From Mytilinidion resinicola (Eukaryota > Ascomycota > Dothideomycetes > Mytilinidiales > Mytilinidiaceae), in the NCBI RefSeq assembly GCF_010093595.1, contig NW_022985466.1, positions 411,797 to 475,796 on the forward strand: a stretch of 64,000 nucleotides of DNA, given 5' to 3'. This document shows, piece after piece, positions 23,176 to 34,015 of this stretch (position 1 is the stretch's first letter; each line of letters begins with the position of its first letter). The position numbers were made by a program, and so were the translations under genes. Below the pieces are notes generated by a model, which was given only the letters and a program-made list of their open reading frames with translations, was not told where the DNA came from and made no database searches.

Positions 23176-24401
23176 ATGAGCGGACAACTCAGTGGAACGG
23201 ATAATGGAGATGCTGGCCCACACCTCAGCCATCGAGGAGTATCCGATGTTTCATACGATGTCCAGTCAAATCCCTGCGAGGGGTACAAAGCTAAGTCACC
23301 AATGGCGTCCATGTTTGTACCCCGTCGTTTGTTGTAGCTTTATACTGACTGTGGCAGAACCTCCAGAAACTCAAGGTCATCGACTTTCCTAGGAATCCCC
23401 GCAGAGCTCCGGAACGAAAATCATGGCCTCGTTCTCGGACAAAAATTCGTGCATGTAGAAACGTATTGCGAGGCATGCTCCGATTCGGAATATAACCGCG
23501 GTAACGTTAGATACAAATACTGGCACCATGCGTGGAAGATGAATATGAGGCTAAAGCTCAAGCGGCGTGGATGCGTGACACGACCATGGACAAGGCGTTT
23601 TGGATGAATAGCATGAGCGAGACCGATACTAAGATTTTCAAGGACAAGATCCAAAACCCTCAAGTTCGTCACCAGGAGTGTTGGAGAGATGCTTCTAAGG
23701 ATCTGGGGCTAGATAATCCTCTATTCCATGCATGCCGACAGACCTACGAAGAGACACAGTCGCTGCCATACAAATCCTACACGTTCTCGTTTAGGCTTGC
23801 GACGTCGCTGGAAAGGTGGCTCACAGAACTCTCGTCATGGCAGCGAATGGACATCAGGAAACTTCACATGGAATGGGCCGCTGAACACGCAGAGAATTAT
23901 TCAACGGGGACATATGATTGGGACCGTGTCGGGAGCTCTCAGGTGACGGAGTGTCTCTCCAGATGCACCACTCTTCACTTGTCACTCGAACTTCACGCCT
24001 TTTTGCCTGGCACTGTTAGTCCCGAACACTTCGATAACCTTTTCAAACTACGAGCACTGGCTTTGAAAGAAGTCACCATAATTATCAAGCCCATCTTTCG
24101 CCCTAAATACTACGCCCTTCGAGATACGCGAGACGGCACTCGCTGGCAGAGTTGTTCTCAGCCTGAATTGATTATGGATCTTTTCTCGAACAGGATGGTC
24201 CCAATAAGCAAGTACCAACGACTTGCTCTACTAGACATTGCGCTTCTTGATGAGGACAGAGAGCAACTCATGACACTCCATGATACACAGTTCCTTATCG
24301 AAATCGTAAGGGCCTCTGATAATGTAATAGAGCATCTTGGTGTTCAAGGAATGAAAGATCTGGCCACACTCATGTCTAAAAACTTGCTCTCAAACTGGTG
24401 A
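23176..24401 (+). CDS. Fungal-specific protein with 'IPAELRNE' motif (DUF7730-like)
   Basis: The main exon, reading from 23511 to 24401, encodes about 297 residues with HACRQTYEET, the mark of a large fungal family whose N-terminus reads (L)P-x-E-L-R-N-E-I-Y. That motif (IPAELRNE) is found upstream in another frame. A model that joins everything is: exon 1 23176-23326, intron 23327-23392 (66 bp, GTTTGT...CCTAG), exon 2 23393-23454, intron 23455-23510 (56 bp, GTAGAA...GTTAG), exon 3 to 24401, giving 367 residues. Both donors are weak. The alternative is a pseudogene with a TAG at 23335 and a frameshift near 23540. NEN-H in place of the usual NEI-Y is unusual. Function unknown. Confidence 0.6.
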
Positions 24402-24721
24402 TTGAGCTAAACGTTATCGCAGAATTCGATCTAAGACGTCGAAGTAATAGCGGTCGAGTAGTCGATGTTCTTCTAGTCTAGAGAAGGTCATCGCTTAGTA
24501 GGAAGTTGAACTTAGTAGGAAGTTGAAGATACAAACAAAGGTGGTAGATGATCATTCCAAGACAAATCGCATCACGATGGAACACCAACCCTCTAAGGAA
24601 TGAATTCCCATCATCTTACATGAACATGTTCTATACTTACCTCACCTCTACATTTCCATCTACACCTCATGCAATCTCACTCGGTCCCCTCATTTCTTCC
24701 CCACGCCCAAGAAATACCCTC
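24402..24721. other. Intergenic
   Basis: No gene seen. A 16-bp direct repeat (CTTAGTAGGAAGTTGA) occurs twice at about 24494-24526. Confidence 0.45.
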
Positions 24722-25057
24722 TCAATGGTTCTCCTTCCACCTCTCAACCTCTATCCTCTGCTCCCTCTCAATCCTCTCCACCTCCGCCTCCGTGTGCGCA
24801 AACTCTTTCCCAGGACACCCACCCTGCCCACACTCTGTAACCTCATACAACCAATCCTTATTCCGACACTGCCTACCCGGCGTATGATACCCATCAAACG
24901 TATACCAATCGACATCAATAAAGCTCGTCTCAATCGAGTCATCTGCATAGCACTCAATAACCTGCTTCATGTAATCAAAGCAATGCGGCCAGTGCCCCCT
25001 ATGCTCAGACACGTCCGTAAACACCGAATACCCGGCCTGCTTCCCTTCCTGAAGCAT
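24722..25057 (-). CDS. UstYa-like (DUF3328) protein, C-terminal part
   Basis: The 111-residue frame contains the two histidine/cysteine motifs of the UstYa family, which includes oxidases acting in fungal ribosomally made peptide (RiPP) pathways. The first is HWPHCFDYMKQ near residue 22 (HxxHC), followed by ECYADDSIE; the second region reads YHTPGRQCRNKDWLYE near 58-73, with His and Cys but spaced differently from HxxHC. Family members normally have an N-terminal transmembrane helix and about 220-280 residues. Here neither the helix nor an upstream exon was found in the 500 bp before the start, so this may be a 5'-truncated gene. No precursor-peptide gene is visible nearby. The complementary plus-strand ORF (24548-25168) is a shadow. 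Confidence 0.6.
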   Translation of the reverse strand: MLQEGKQAGYSVFTDVSEHRGHWPHCFDYMKQVIECYADDSIETSFIDVDWYTFDGYHTPGRQCRNKDWLYEVTECGQGGCPGKEFAHTEAEVERIEREQRIEVERWKENH

Positions 25058-25635
25058 GCTTATTTTTGCACTGCCACAAACTCAGGTTCGGAAACTAAAA
25101 CTAGGCGCCAACGAGGTGCTCAACTTATCCTGCATTGCCACAGCTCAATTTTGCTTACTCATGGTTAAAACTGCCAGCATTTTAGGTGTAAAACCGGAAC
25201 TAGAATTTCACCCGCTCATGTAAGGTCACTTTCTCTTCGTGTGTTTATTATCAAGCGTAGTCTTAAGATCATACCTAGTGTTATTGTTGAGGCCAGAGGT
25301 CATAAAGGACTAACAAAGTTCGATTCATAAAGCCCATCGTTTCTGGCGGTAATTGCCTCCACTATCGTAGGGCGTTGTTAGTAAGGGTGACATTCCTAAA
25401 TGCAGCAAGTGTCACCCTTGCTGAACTTATGGAAGCTATTGCAGCCTTGGCACAAATGTAAACATCCATTTTTAATTGAATTACTCATCCCTAGACCGTT
25501 TTCAATCCACTTACGTGCTGTCGAGGTGCATAGAAATGACAACCATCCCCTGCGAAGCTAAACTAAGCCTTTCTCCTAGCGTAATTTACCCAAGGCGTAT
25601 TCGGTGTCCTTCTTGTACTTAGCGGGCGGCTGCAT
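25058..25635. other. Intergenic with a perfect hairpin
   Basis: No gene seen. A 10-bp perfect inverted repeat, AAGGGTGACA (25383-25392) and TGTCACCCTT (25410-25419), encloses a 17-nt loop. Confidence 0.5.
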
Positions 25636-25860
25636 CTAACGAAAGAGATGGTAGAGCTGGCATAACGGGAATTTAATGCGATTGGCGGCGCCGTTTGCTC
25701 TCAGTGGTAGAAAGATTGGCGTGCGACACCCTTTCAGCAAATTCGGGAGATCGAGAGTAGCGCAGTCATGGCACAGAGTGTTGGAAAGTTGAGCGAGGTC
25801 TCCTTTGGACGAGGCTGACGAGGCTGGGGCCATTAGATGGTATCGGCATTCGAAGATTGA
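25636..25860 (-). pseudogene. Possible N-terminal fragment of a HET-family gene
   Basis: The frame reads TLCHDCATLDLPNLL and later FPLCQLYHLF before a stop. This resembles the paired-cysteine N-terminus that precedes the HET domain in many fungal proteins (C-x2-C-x-x-[LI]-D, then CPxCxLI). No HET domain follows. It lies back to back with the plus-strand HET-NACHT relic, so a rearrangement joint may lie between 25860 and 25940. The similarity is short and could be chance. Confidence 0.25.
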
Positions 25861-25937
25861 TCGAGCGGATTTGCAACCACGGAGGAAACGCGATCTCGAG
25901 GATGTCCAAATAGTCCTAGCTAACGTGTCAAGAGATA

Positions 25938-26700
25938 TAGCGGAGCTCCTTCCACCTCGTTCGGTCGAGTTCTTCTCTCGCAAACGTATGCGACTTGGTG
26001 ACAGTAGCTCTCTAAAGCAACAAATTCAACGGATAACAGGTGTTCCTGCCTCGGCGCTCAAAGGAGCCCGTTTATCCGAGTTCAGCGTAGAGGAACAATT
26101 TTTGTAGATAGAACGCCGCTAGACAAGGGTTGCAGAAGATAAAGTATACTTATTATTAGGTATTTTAGACGTTAAGATCCCCTTTTACTATAGTAAAAGG
26201 GTAGTAAATATATCTAAAAGGGTCTAAAAGGTAATTAATAAGTAAGAAAAATATATTAAAGATTTGTATATTACTAATCCCAGCTATAATAAAAAGCGTA
26301 TTAAAGAAACTAAAGGCGGACCTTTAGAGAACTTATACTACTAGATTTTTAAAAATTTTAACTTCTAAAAATAGCGTAATAACTAGCAGAGCTAACTGCT
26401 ATAGATTAAAAGCGACCTTAGTAAATACAAAATAATACTGCTCTATAGTATTATTAATAAACTAGAAAAGTTAATAGCTAAGGTAATATAGGTAATTAGG
26501 TTATTACGTTTACCCTAGTTATTACGCTGGTTTAAGCTTTTATATATATTCTAAATCTATACACCTGCTAAGCTTTTTCTTAATATTCGGAAGCGTAATA
26601 ACTAGGGTAAATATAATAACCTAATTACCTATATTAAATCTTCTATTATATTTCTTCTACTAAGCTAATATAAGTAATAGGGTTATTATAGTAAAGGTAG
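25938..26700 (+). pseudogene. HET-NACHT (NOD-like receptor) gene relic, destroyed by RIP
   Basis: From 25938 one frame reads the last third of a HET domain: LLPPRSVEFFSRKRMRLGD, LKQQIQRITGVP, then SEFSVEEQF. From 26105 the same frame continues without a single indel but with stops where the family has Trp, Gln or Arg: EDKVYLLLGILDV, ITNPSYNKKRIKETKGG, and a region corresponding to the NACHT P-loop (about 26415-26450) in which several glycines are replaced. After a 149-bp MITE it resumes with YFFY. These motifs and their order match HNWD-type NLRs (HET, NACHT, then repeats), the allorecognition receptors of fungi. All differences fit C:G to T:A. The N-terminal two thirds of HET is absent here. 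No repeat domain could be recognised after about 26700. Confidence 0.8.
26486..26634. mobile_element. 149-bp TA-flanked MITE inside the NACHT relic
   Basis: Inverted repeats of about 45 bp form both ends (ATATAGGTAATTAGGTTATT at the left, its complement at the right), with a TA duplication on each side (26484-26485, 26635-26636). The NACHT reading frame is recognisable immediately before and after. It is probably a mariner-type non-autonomous element. It has suffered RIP-like changes, so insertion predates at least part of the mutation. Confidence 0.8.
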
Positions 26701-26934
26701 TTATTACGGTTTTTAGCGCCGGAGTGCGGGCTAATACCTCCGGACCTAGAATTTATATAAAAGTAGTATTATATACTATAACCACGCCGCCTTATATATA
26801 CTGCCGCTAATTCTAAATAATTTAAAACTAACTACTACTATACCTTACTAGCCTTAGGCGCCTGGCTATAAAAACCGTATACTATAAGCTATTACTACCT
26901 AGAATAGAAAGCTATATAGATTATATAAAAACTA
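26641..26934. other. RIP-degraded sequence, mostly unassigned
   Basis: Beyond about 26700 the NACHT reading can no longer be followed. One GC-richer island (26720-26750, cgccggagtgcgggc) survives. I cannot assign the rest. Confidence 0.3.
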
Positions 26935-28766
26935 ACGTATTCTACTACTAAGCCGGCTACTTTTCCTTAGTATAACCAACACTATATGCGCGCAGTTAAT
27001 TTATTCGCAACCAGCTATAGAACTTATATACAATATACTTAGATTAGATTTAGAAAAAGCTTTTTAATCCTTTTTACACGTACGCGTATTATGCCCAGCC
27101 TCTCTATAGTTTCTACAGCGCTATTAAGCTAGTAGAGCCCTATTTACACTATTTCTACTACCTATTTTTTTCCGTGGATTAAATGCTCTAGATACTTTAG
27201 CAGCTATATATAATACTGCTGTACTATACTCTATTATACTGCTAGTCTAGATTTACTTTCTTTTATAACCTTTATACTTAGTTATTTCTACTAGTTGCTC
27301 TTTAAGCTCTTTAACCTGGGCTTTAATAAGTATATTTTTATATAGCATTTCTTCGGCTCCTTTAATAAGCTTTAAGAAGCCTTTTTAGGCGGTTATTAGT
27401 AACTATATAAAGGAATTACTTACTAGCCTTAACTATAATCTAAATTTATATATATTACTTAGGGTTTTTAATTACTATAGTATTTCTAGTAGAGGTGCTA
27501 GTAGTAGGGTTTATAACTATATATTAAGGCGATTAAGAACTACCTGCGCGTTAATAGGAACTAATCTAGAGGCCTTAAAGGCCTTCTTGCAGTTTTTATA
27601 TATAAATATATTAAAAAACGCGTCTTTAAAGGCTAGTAGGAAGCCTTTTTTATTAATATAGTAGATGCGTCGGCGTGCTAAGTCTTATATATATTAAAAG
27701 TACTTTAGCTTTAATAGTAAGAAATATACTATATTAAGTGGCTAAAGTATATATAATAAATATGCAGGTATATAAAGGGTAAGAATTTATTATTTAATAT
27801 AATAATCCTTAAAATCTTAGTTAAGGTGGCTCTTATAGCCGTCCAAAATTAGTAACCTATATAACCCTACCTAACGCGCCTTTATATATATATTAAAGTG
27901 CTTTAACTACTTAAAACTAAGCTTATTATTAGTCCAGCCGTTTTTAGAAATAGAGAGCTTCTAATTATATAGTATTTCTGCTTTCTTATACTATATAAAG
28001 ATATAAACGCGTTTTTTATAGATAATAAATAGTAGGGTTATATATCCGGCAGCGCAGATGCTCTAGATAACTATAACCTATTCTTAGTTACCTAGTTAAA
28101 TAAAATTAGGCTTTATATATCTTTCTAAACCTATAATAACCTTTATTATACTAATTATACCTATTTAAAAGCTAGTTTTATTAAAGTTATAGATATTATC
28201 TAGGTGGACGCTATACTTAGCTATAGTTTCTTATATAAAAGTAAACTATATATTAATAACCTCTAGGTCTTCCTAAAGTATTCTCTAGCAGTTCTTTACC
28301 TAATTAAAAGCTATTTTAAGCTTCTTTATATAAGATATAAACTATTAAGTCTAGTTTTTACCTACTAGTATTCTACTATACGCAGCTAGTACTTTATCTA
28401 CTATATCTGCCACCTTATATAACCGGGGTGCAAATCTTTATAAGTTTAGGTTAAGGATATATTATATAATTGTGTGCTCTTTAGTTATAGTAAGCTTTAG
28501 GCAGTTTAGTTATAATTAAGGTTAAAATATAATTCTATAGAGCTAATTAGAAAGCCGCTAATATTATATATTAAAGGCTGCTGCAGCGCGTTATATAGTC
28601 CTAAATTAACTAGAGGTAAAGGCTTAAAGCGCGAGATTAATACTGCCTTTTTACTAAAATAGATAATTGCTGTGTTGTTAATATATTACTATATAAATAT
28701 AGTATTAGTTATACTAAGGAAAAGTAGCCGGCTTAGTAGTTTGGCCGGCTTAGTAATAGAATACGT
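26935..28766 (-). mobile_element. Fot1/pogo-type transposon, copy 1 (1832 bp)
   Basis: TA-flanked (26933-26934, 28767-28768). The ends begin ACGTATTC, and the whole sequence is the reverse complement of copy 2 with C/T and G/A differences. It is 17 bp shorter than the 1849-bp standard because its left TIR carries one GAGCCGGCC-type unit rather than two. The transposase region (minus strand) is full of stops. Confidence 0.9.
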
Positions 28767-28982
28767 TATATAAGATTTTATAATATTAATCTACTACTAA
28801 TTTAGTAAGAAAAATATAATATAGTTATTCTAATAAGCTATTAGAAATTAAAGCTAAAGGGAGTTCTAATAGGCTTTCTAAGGCACTTAAAGTAATTATA
28901 CGCAATTATAAAGCCCTTTAGGCAGCGGTAGTAGTATTATAGTAGGTTAAATCTTTCCTATAACTTTTAACCTTAGATTATA
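28767..28982. other. Spacer between copies 1 and 2
   Basis: 216 bp of AT-rich sequence without a recognisable origin. Confidence 0.3.
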
Positions 28983-30831
28983 ATATATTCCACTACTAAG
29001 CCGGCTAAACCACCGAGCCGGCCACTTTTCCTTGGTATAACCAACACTATATTTACACAGCAATGCATTAACAACGCAGCGATTATCTATTTTAGCAAGA
29101 AGGCAGTATTAATCTCGCGCTTTAAGCCTTTACCTCTGGTTAATTTAGGACTATACAACGCGCTGTAGCAGCCTTTAATATACGACATCAGCGGCTCTCT
29201 AATCGGCTCCACGGAATCACGTTTCAACCTTAATCACGACCAAACTGCCTAAAGCTCACTGCGACCGAAGAGCATACAATTATATAATATATCCTTAACC
29301 TAGACTTGTAAGGATTTGCGCCCCGGTTGTGTAAGGTGGCAGATATAGCAGATAAAGTACTAGCTGCGCGTGGTGGGATACTAGTAGGCAAGAACTAGAC
29401 TTAACAGTTTATATCTTATATAAAGGAGCTTAAAATAGCTTTTAATTAGGTAAAAAACTGCTAGAGAATACTTTAGGAAGACCTAGAGGTTATTAATATA
29501 TAGTTTACTCTTATGTAAGAAACTATAGCTAAGTATAGCATCTACCTAGATAATATCTATAACTTTAACAAGACTGGCTTTTAAATAGGTATAATTAGTA
29601 TAATAAAGGTTATTACAGGTTTAGAGAAATATATAAGGCCTAATTTTATTTAACTAGGCAACTAAGAGTAGGTTATAGTTATCTAGAGCATCTGCGCTGC
29701 CGGATATATAACCCTACTATTTATTATCTATAAAGAACGCGTTTATATCTCTATATAGTATAAGGAAGCAGAAATACTATATAATTAGAAGCTCTCTATT
29801 TCTAAGAACGGCTAGACTAATAATAAGCTTAGTTTTAAGTAGTTAAAGCACTTTAATATATATATAAAGGCGCGTTAGGTAGGGTTATATAGGTTGCTAA
29901 TTTTAGACGGCTATAAAAGCCACCTTAACTAAGATTTTAAGGATTATTATATTAAATAATAAATTTTTACCCTCTATATACCTGCGTATTTATTATATAT
30001 ACTTTAGCTACTTAATATAGTATGCTTCTCGCTATTAAAGCTAAAGTACTCTTAACGCATATAAGACTTAGCACGCCGACGCGTTTACTATATTAATAAA
30101 GAAGGCTTTCTACTAGCCTTTAAAAACGCGTTTTTTAATATATTTATATATAAGAACTATAAGAAGGCCTTTAAGGCCTCTAGATTAGTTCCTATTAATA
30201 TACAGGTAGTTTTTAATCGCCTTAATATATAGTTATAGACCCTACTACTAGCACCTTTACTAGAAATACTATAGTAATTAAAGACCCTAAGTAATATATA
30301 TAAATTTAGATTACAGTTAAGGCTAGTAAGTAATTCCTTTATACGGTTACTAACAACCGCCTAAAAAGGCTTCTTAAAGCTTATTAAAGGAGCTAAAGAA
30401 ATGCTATATAAAAATATACTTATTAAAGCCCGGGTTAAAAAGCTTAAAGAGCAACTAGCAGAAATAACCAAGCGTAAAGGTTGTAAAAGAAAGCGAATCC
30501 AGACTAGCGGTATAATAGAGTATAGTACAGCAGCGTTGTATATAGCTGCTAAAGTGTCTAAAGCATCTAATCCACGGAAAAAGGTAGGTAGTAGAGATGG
30601 TGCAAATAGGGCTCTACTAGCTTAACGGCGCTGTAGAAACTATAGAGAGGCTGGGCATAATACGCGTACATGTAAAAAGGATTAAGAAGCTTCTTTTAAA
30701 TCTAATCTAAGTGTGTTATATATAAGTTCTATAGCTAGTTGCAAATAAATTAACTGCGCGCATATAGTGTTAGTTGTGCCAAGGAAAAGTAGCCGGCTCG
30801 GTGGTTTGGCCGGCTTAGTAGTGGAATACGT
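28983..30831 (+). mobile_element. Fot1/pogo-type transposon, copy 2 (1849 bp)
   Basis: TA-flanked, with full TIRs. Through the mutations the plus-strand frame shows the DDE_1 transposase of the pogo/Fot1 group: DLRP/FAPRLCKVADIADK in the helix-turn-helix region, NFNKTGF (family DETGF), GYITLLFIIYK, LILDGYKSHLN (second Asp), and a degraded LQPLD-type motif. A lysine-rich segment (30401-30625: KARVKKLKEQLAEITKRKG) is followed after one TAA by a CCHC zinc knuckle (about 30630-30675, C-x2-[C/Y]-x4-H-x4-C). Full-length relatives would encode about 560 residues. Many stops; inactive. Confidence 0.9.
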
Positions 30832-31814
30832 TATTCGTAATAATAATAATAATAACACCTATAATAATAATATAACTAAAAGCCTTTTCTTAATATATAT
30901 AAAAGCGTTATAAGCGCACTTAATAAAGTATAATAAATATAAAGCGCCTTATAAAGTTAGCCCTTTAATACCCTTAGTATAGATTTCTTCTAGGCTATAG
31001 TTATATATATTAATAACGCGTTTTTTAGACTTATAAATGCTAAGAAAGAACTCTACTATATATAAAAAACTATAGATAAATAGAACTATATATTAAAGTT
31101 TTACTATATAAATATTAGGTAGATAAACGTATTAATTACGCTAGCAGGAAGAACGGCCGACCCGCTCCGGCTATATACTTATAAGCTCTAATTATAATAT
31201 AGAAGTATTTATATAATAAAAAATTATATGCCTGGAAGTATAGTAGTAGGTAGCGCTTTATCGGATTTATAAGGTAGGGTAAACTTTATTAGAAACCTAA
31301 TAATAATCTCTACTATTTTAATACTTACTTATTCTACTTTAACCCTTATATTATATATTAGCCTATAGCAAAGCATTATATAACAGATATTTTAGTATTA
31401 TAAAATAATATATTTTTTAAATACTTATTTAACACTATACTATATTTAGTAAGGTGGATAAGTAACCCTTATTTTCTAATATAGGGTAAAAATTCCAATA
31501 GAAAGTTTAGGTAGAAGCCGATTTTATAAGCAACTGTATAGTAACTTACGCCCGGTAGATAAATAAAAAGCTTTTTTTTTAGTATCCCTCTATTTATAGG
31601 CTTTTCTAGGCCTTATTTTCGGCCCCTCTATTTTTAGCCCCTATCTTTTTTTAGAGCTTTTAACCTAAATCTAGGCTCTACTATTATTATATAATATAGT
31701 ACTTTAGGCTTTATAAAAAGAAATTAGAACTTTATAAAGAAAAACTTATTTATAGCTATCTATCTATCTATTTATTAATATAAGTATTAATTTATTTTAC
31801 TATTTTCTTTTATA
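30832..31814. other. RIP-degraded repeat, unassigned
   Basis: 983 bp with dense stops in all frames. Fragments such as NYILKFYYINIR followed by LITLAGRTADPL are readable on the plus strand around 31080-31180, but I do not recognise the family. A poly-T run lies at 31573-31580. Confidence 0.3.
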
Positions 31815-33663
31815 ACGTATTCTACTACTAAGCCGGCCAAACTACTAAGCCGGCTACTTTTCCTTAGTACAACCAACACTATATTTACACAGCAATATAT
31901 TAACAACGCAGCAATTATCTATCTTAGTAAGAAGGCAGTATTAATCTCGCGCTTTAAGCCTTTACCTCTGGTTAATTTAGGACTATATAACGCGCTGCAG
32001 CAGCCTTTAATATACGATATTAGCAGCTCTCTAATCGGCTCCACGGAATTATATTTCAACCTTAATTACAACTAAACTGCCTAAAGCTTACTGCAACCGA
32101 AGAGCATATAATTATATAATATATCCTTAACCTAAACTTGCAAGGATTTGCGCCCCGGTTATATAAGGTGGCAGATATAGCAGATAAAGTACTAGCTGCG
32201 TATAGTAGGACACTAGTAGGCAAGAACTAGACTTAACAGTTTATATTTTATATAAAAAAGCTTAAAATAGCTTTTAATCGGGTAAAAAACTGCTAGAAAA
32301 TACTCTAGGAAGACCTAGAGGTTATTAATATATAGTTTACTCTTATATAAGAGACTATAGCTAAGTATAGCGTCTACCTAAATAATATCTATAACTTTAA
32401 TAAAACTAGCTTTTAAATAGGTATAATTAGTATAATAAAGGTTATTACAGGTTTAGAGAAATATATAAGGCCTAATCTTATTTAACTAGGCAACCGAGAG
32501 TAGGTTATAGTTATCTAGAGCATCTGCGCTGCCGGATATACAACCCTACTATTTATTATTTATAAAGGACGCGTTTATATCTCTATATAGTATAAAGAAG
32601 TAGAAATACTATATAATTAGAAGCTCTCTATCTCTAAAAACGGCTGGACTAATAATAAGCTTAGTTTTAAGTAGTTAAAGCACTTTAACACGTATATAAA
32701 GGCGCGTTAAGTAGGGTTATATAGGTTGCTAATTTTGGACGGCTATAAAAGCCACCTTAACTAAGATTTTAAGGATTATTATATTAAACAACAAATCCTT
32801 ACCCTCTATATACCTGCGCATTTATTATATATACTTTAGCTACTTAATATAGTGTGCTTCTTACTATTAAAGCTAAAGTACTTTTAATATATATAAGACT
32901 TAGCACGCCGATGCATCTACTATATTAATAAAAAAGGCTTTCTACTAGCCTTTAAAAATGCATTTTTTAATATATTTATATATAAGAACTGTAAGAAGGC
33001 CTTTAAGGCCTCTAGATTAGTTCCTATTAATACGCAGGTAGTTTTTAATCGCCTTAATATACAGTTACGGACCTTACTACTAGCACCTCTACTAGAAATA
33101 CTATAGTAATTAAAGACCCTAAGTAATATATATAAATTTAGATTATAGTTAAGGCTAGTAAGCAATTCCTTTATACAGTTACTAATAACCGCCTAAAAAG
33201 GCTTTTTAAAGCTTATTAAAGGAGCTAAAAAGATGCTATACAAAAATATACTTATTAAAGCCCGGGTTAAAAAGCTTAAAAAGCAACTAGCAGAGATAAC
33301 TAAGCGTAAAGGTTGTAAAAGAAAGCGAATCCAGACTGGCAGTATAATAGAGTATAGTACAGCAGCGTTATATATAGCTGCTAAAGTGTCTAGAGCATCT
33401 AATCCACGGAAAAAGATAGGTAGTAGAGATGGTGCAAATAGGGCTCTACTAGCTTAACGGCGCTGTAGAAACTATAGAAAGGCTGGGCATAATACGCGTA
33501 TATATAAAAAGGATTAAGAAGCTTCTTCTAAATCTAATCTAAGTGTATTGTATACAAGTTCTATAGCTGGTTGCGAATAAATTAACTGCGCGTATATGGT
33601 GTTGGTTGTGCCAAGGAAAAGTGGCCGGCTTAGTGGTTTAGCCGGCTCGGTGGTGGAATACGT
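31815..33663 (+). mobile_element. Fot1/pogo-type transposon, copy 3 (1849 bp)
   Basis: TA-flanked, collinear with copy 2 with no length difference. The C-terminal basic segment is open at 33233-33457. The right TIR keeps more GC (GGCCGGCTTAGTGG) than the left. Confidence 0.9.
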
Positions 33664-34015
33664 TAATATTATTATTATTAAGTTTTATTATACTAATTTA
33701 GTTCCTATAGAAGTTTATATAGTAGTTCCTATAAAAGTCTATATAGTAGTTCCTATAGAAGTCTATATAGTAGTTCCTATAAAAGTCTATATAGTAGTTC
33801 CTATAGAAGTTTATATAGTAGTTCTATTTAAGCTAAGTATATAAGGAGAAACTATTTATACTAGGCAGTATTTAGATAAAAACCTTACTTTCTATAGTAT
33901 ATAGCGCTGTGCGCTTTTTATACTAATATATAACTATTAGAAATATATAGCAACTCTATTAAGCCGGCTATAGAATAAGCTATTATAGTATATTATTATA
34001 AATCCTTCTAAAGTC
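33664..34015 (-). mobile_element. LINE 3'-end fragment with an internal minisatellite
   Basis: It starts with (ATT)n at 33668 and later reads GTATATAGCGCTGTGCGC and ATAGAATAAGCTATTATA, matching the 41085-41350 fragment in the same orientation. The portion at 33695-33830 is expanded into a 24-bp tandem repeat. It lies directly against the right end of copy 3. Confidence 0.6.
33695..33830. repeat. 24-bp minisatellite, about 5.5 units
   Basis: The unit AGTTCCTATARAAGTYTATA + TAGT is repeated head to tail. It also yields an open frame with an octapeptide repeat (VVPIKVYI), which I do not consider a gene. The unit resembles one segment of the LINE 3' end, so it probably arose by local expansion. 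Confidence 0.8.

Noticed and set aside
23335..23337. TAG as a nonsense mutation in the IPAELRNE gene
   Set aside because: A 66-bp intron (23327-23392) removes it and keeps frame, so a pseudogene call is not forced.
24548..25168. 206-residue plus-strand ORF
   Set aside because: Pro/Leu/Ile-rich shadow of the UstYa-like frame on the other strand.
33596..33844. ORF with VVPIKVYI repeats
   Set aside because: Translation of a 24-bp minisatellite joined to a transposon TIR; not a gene.
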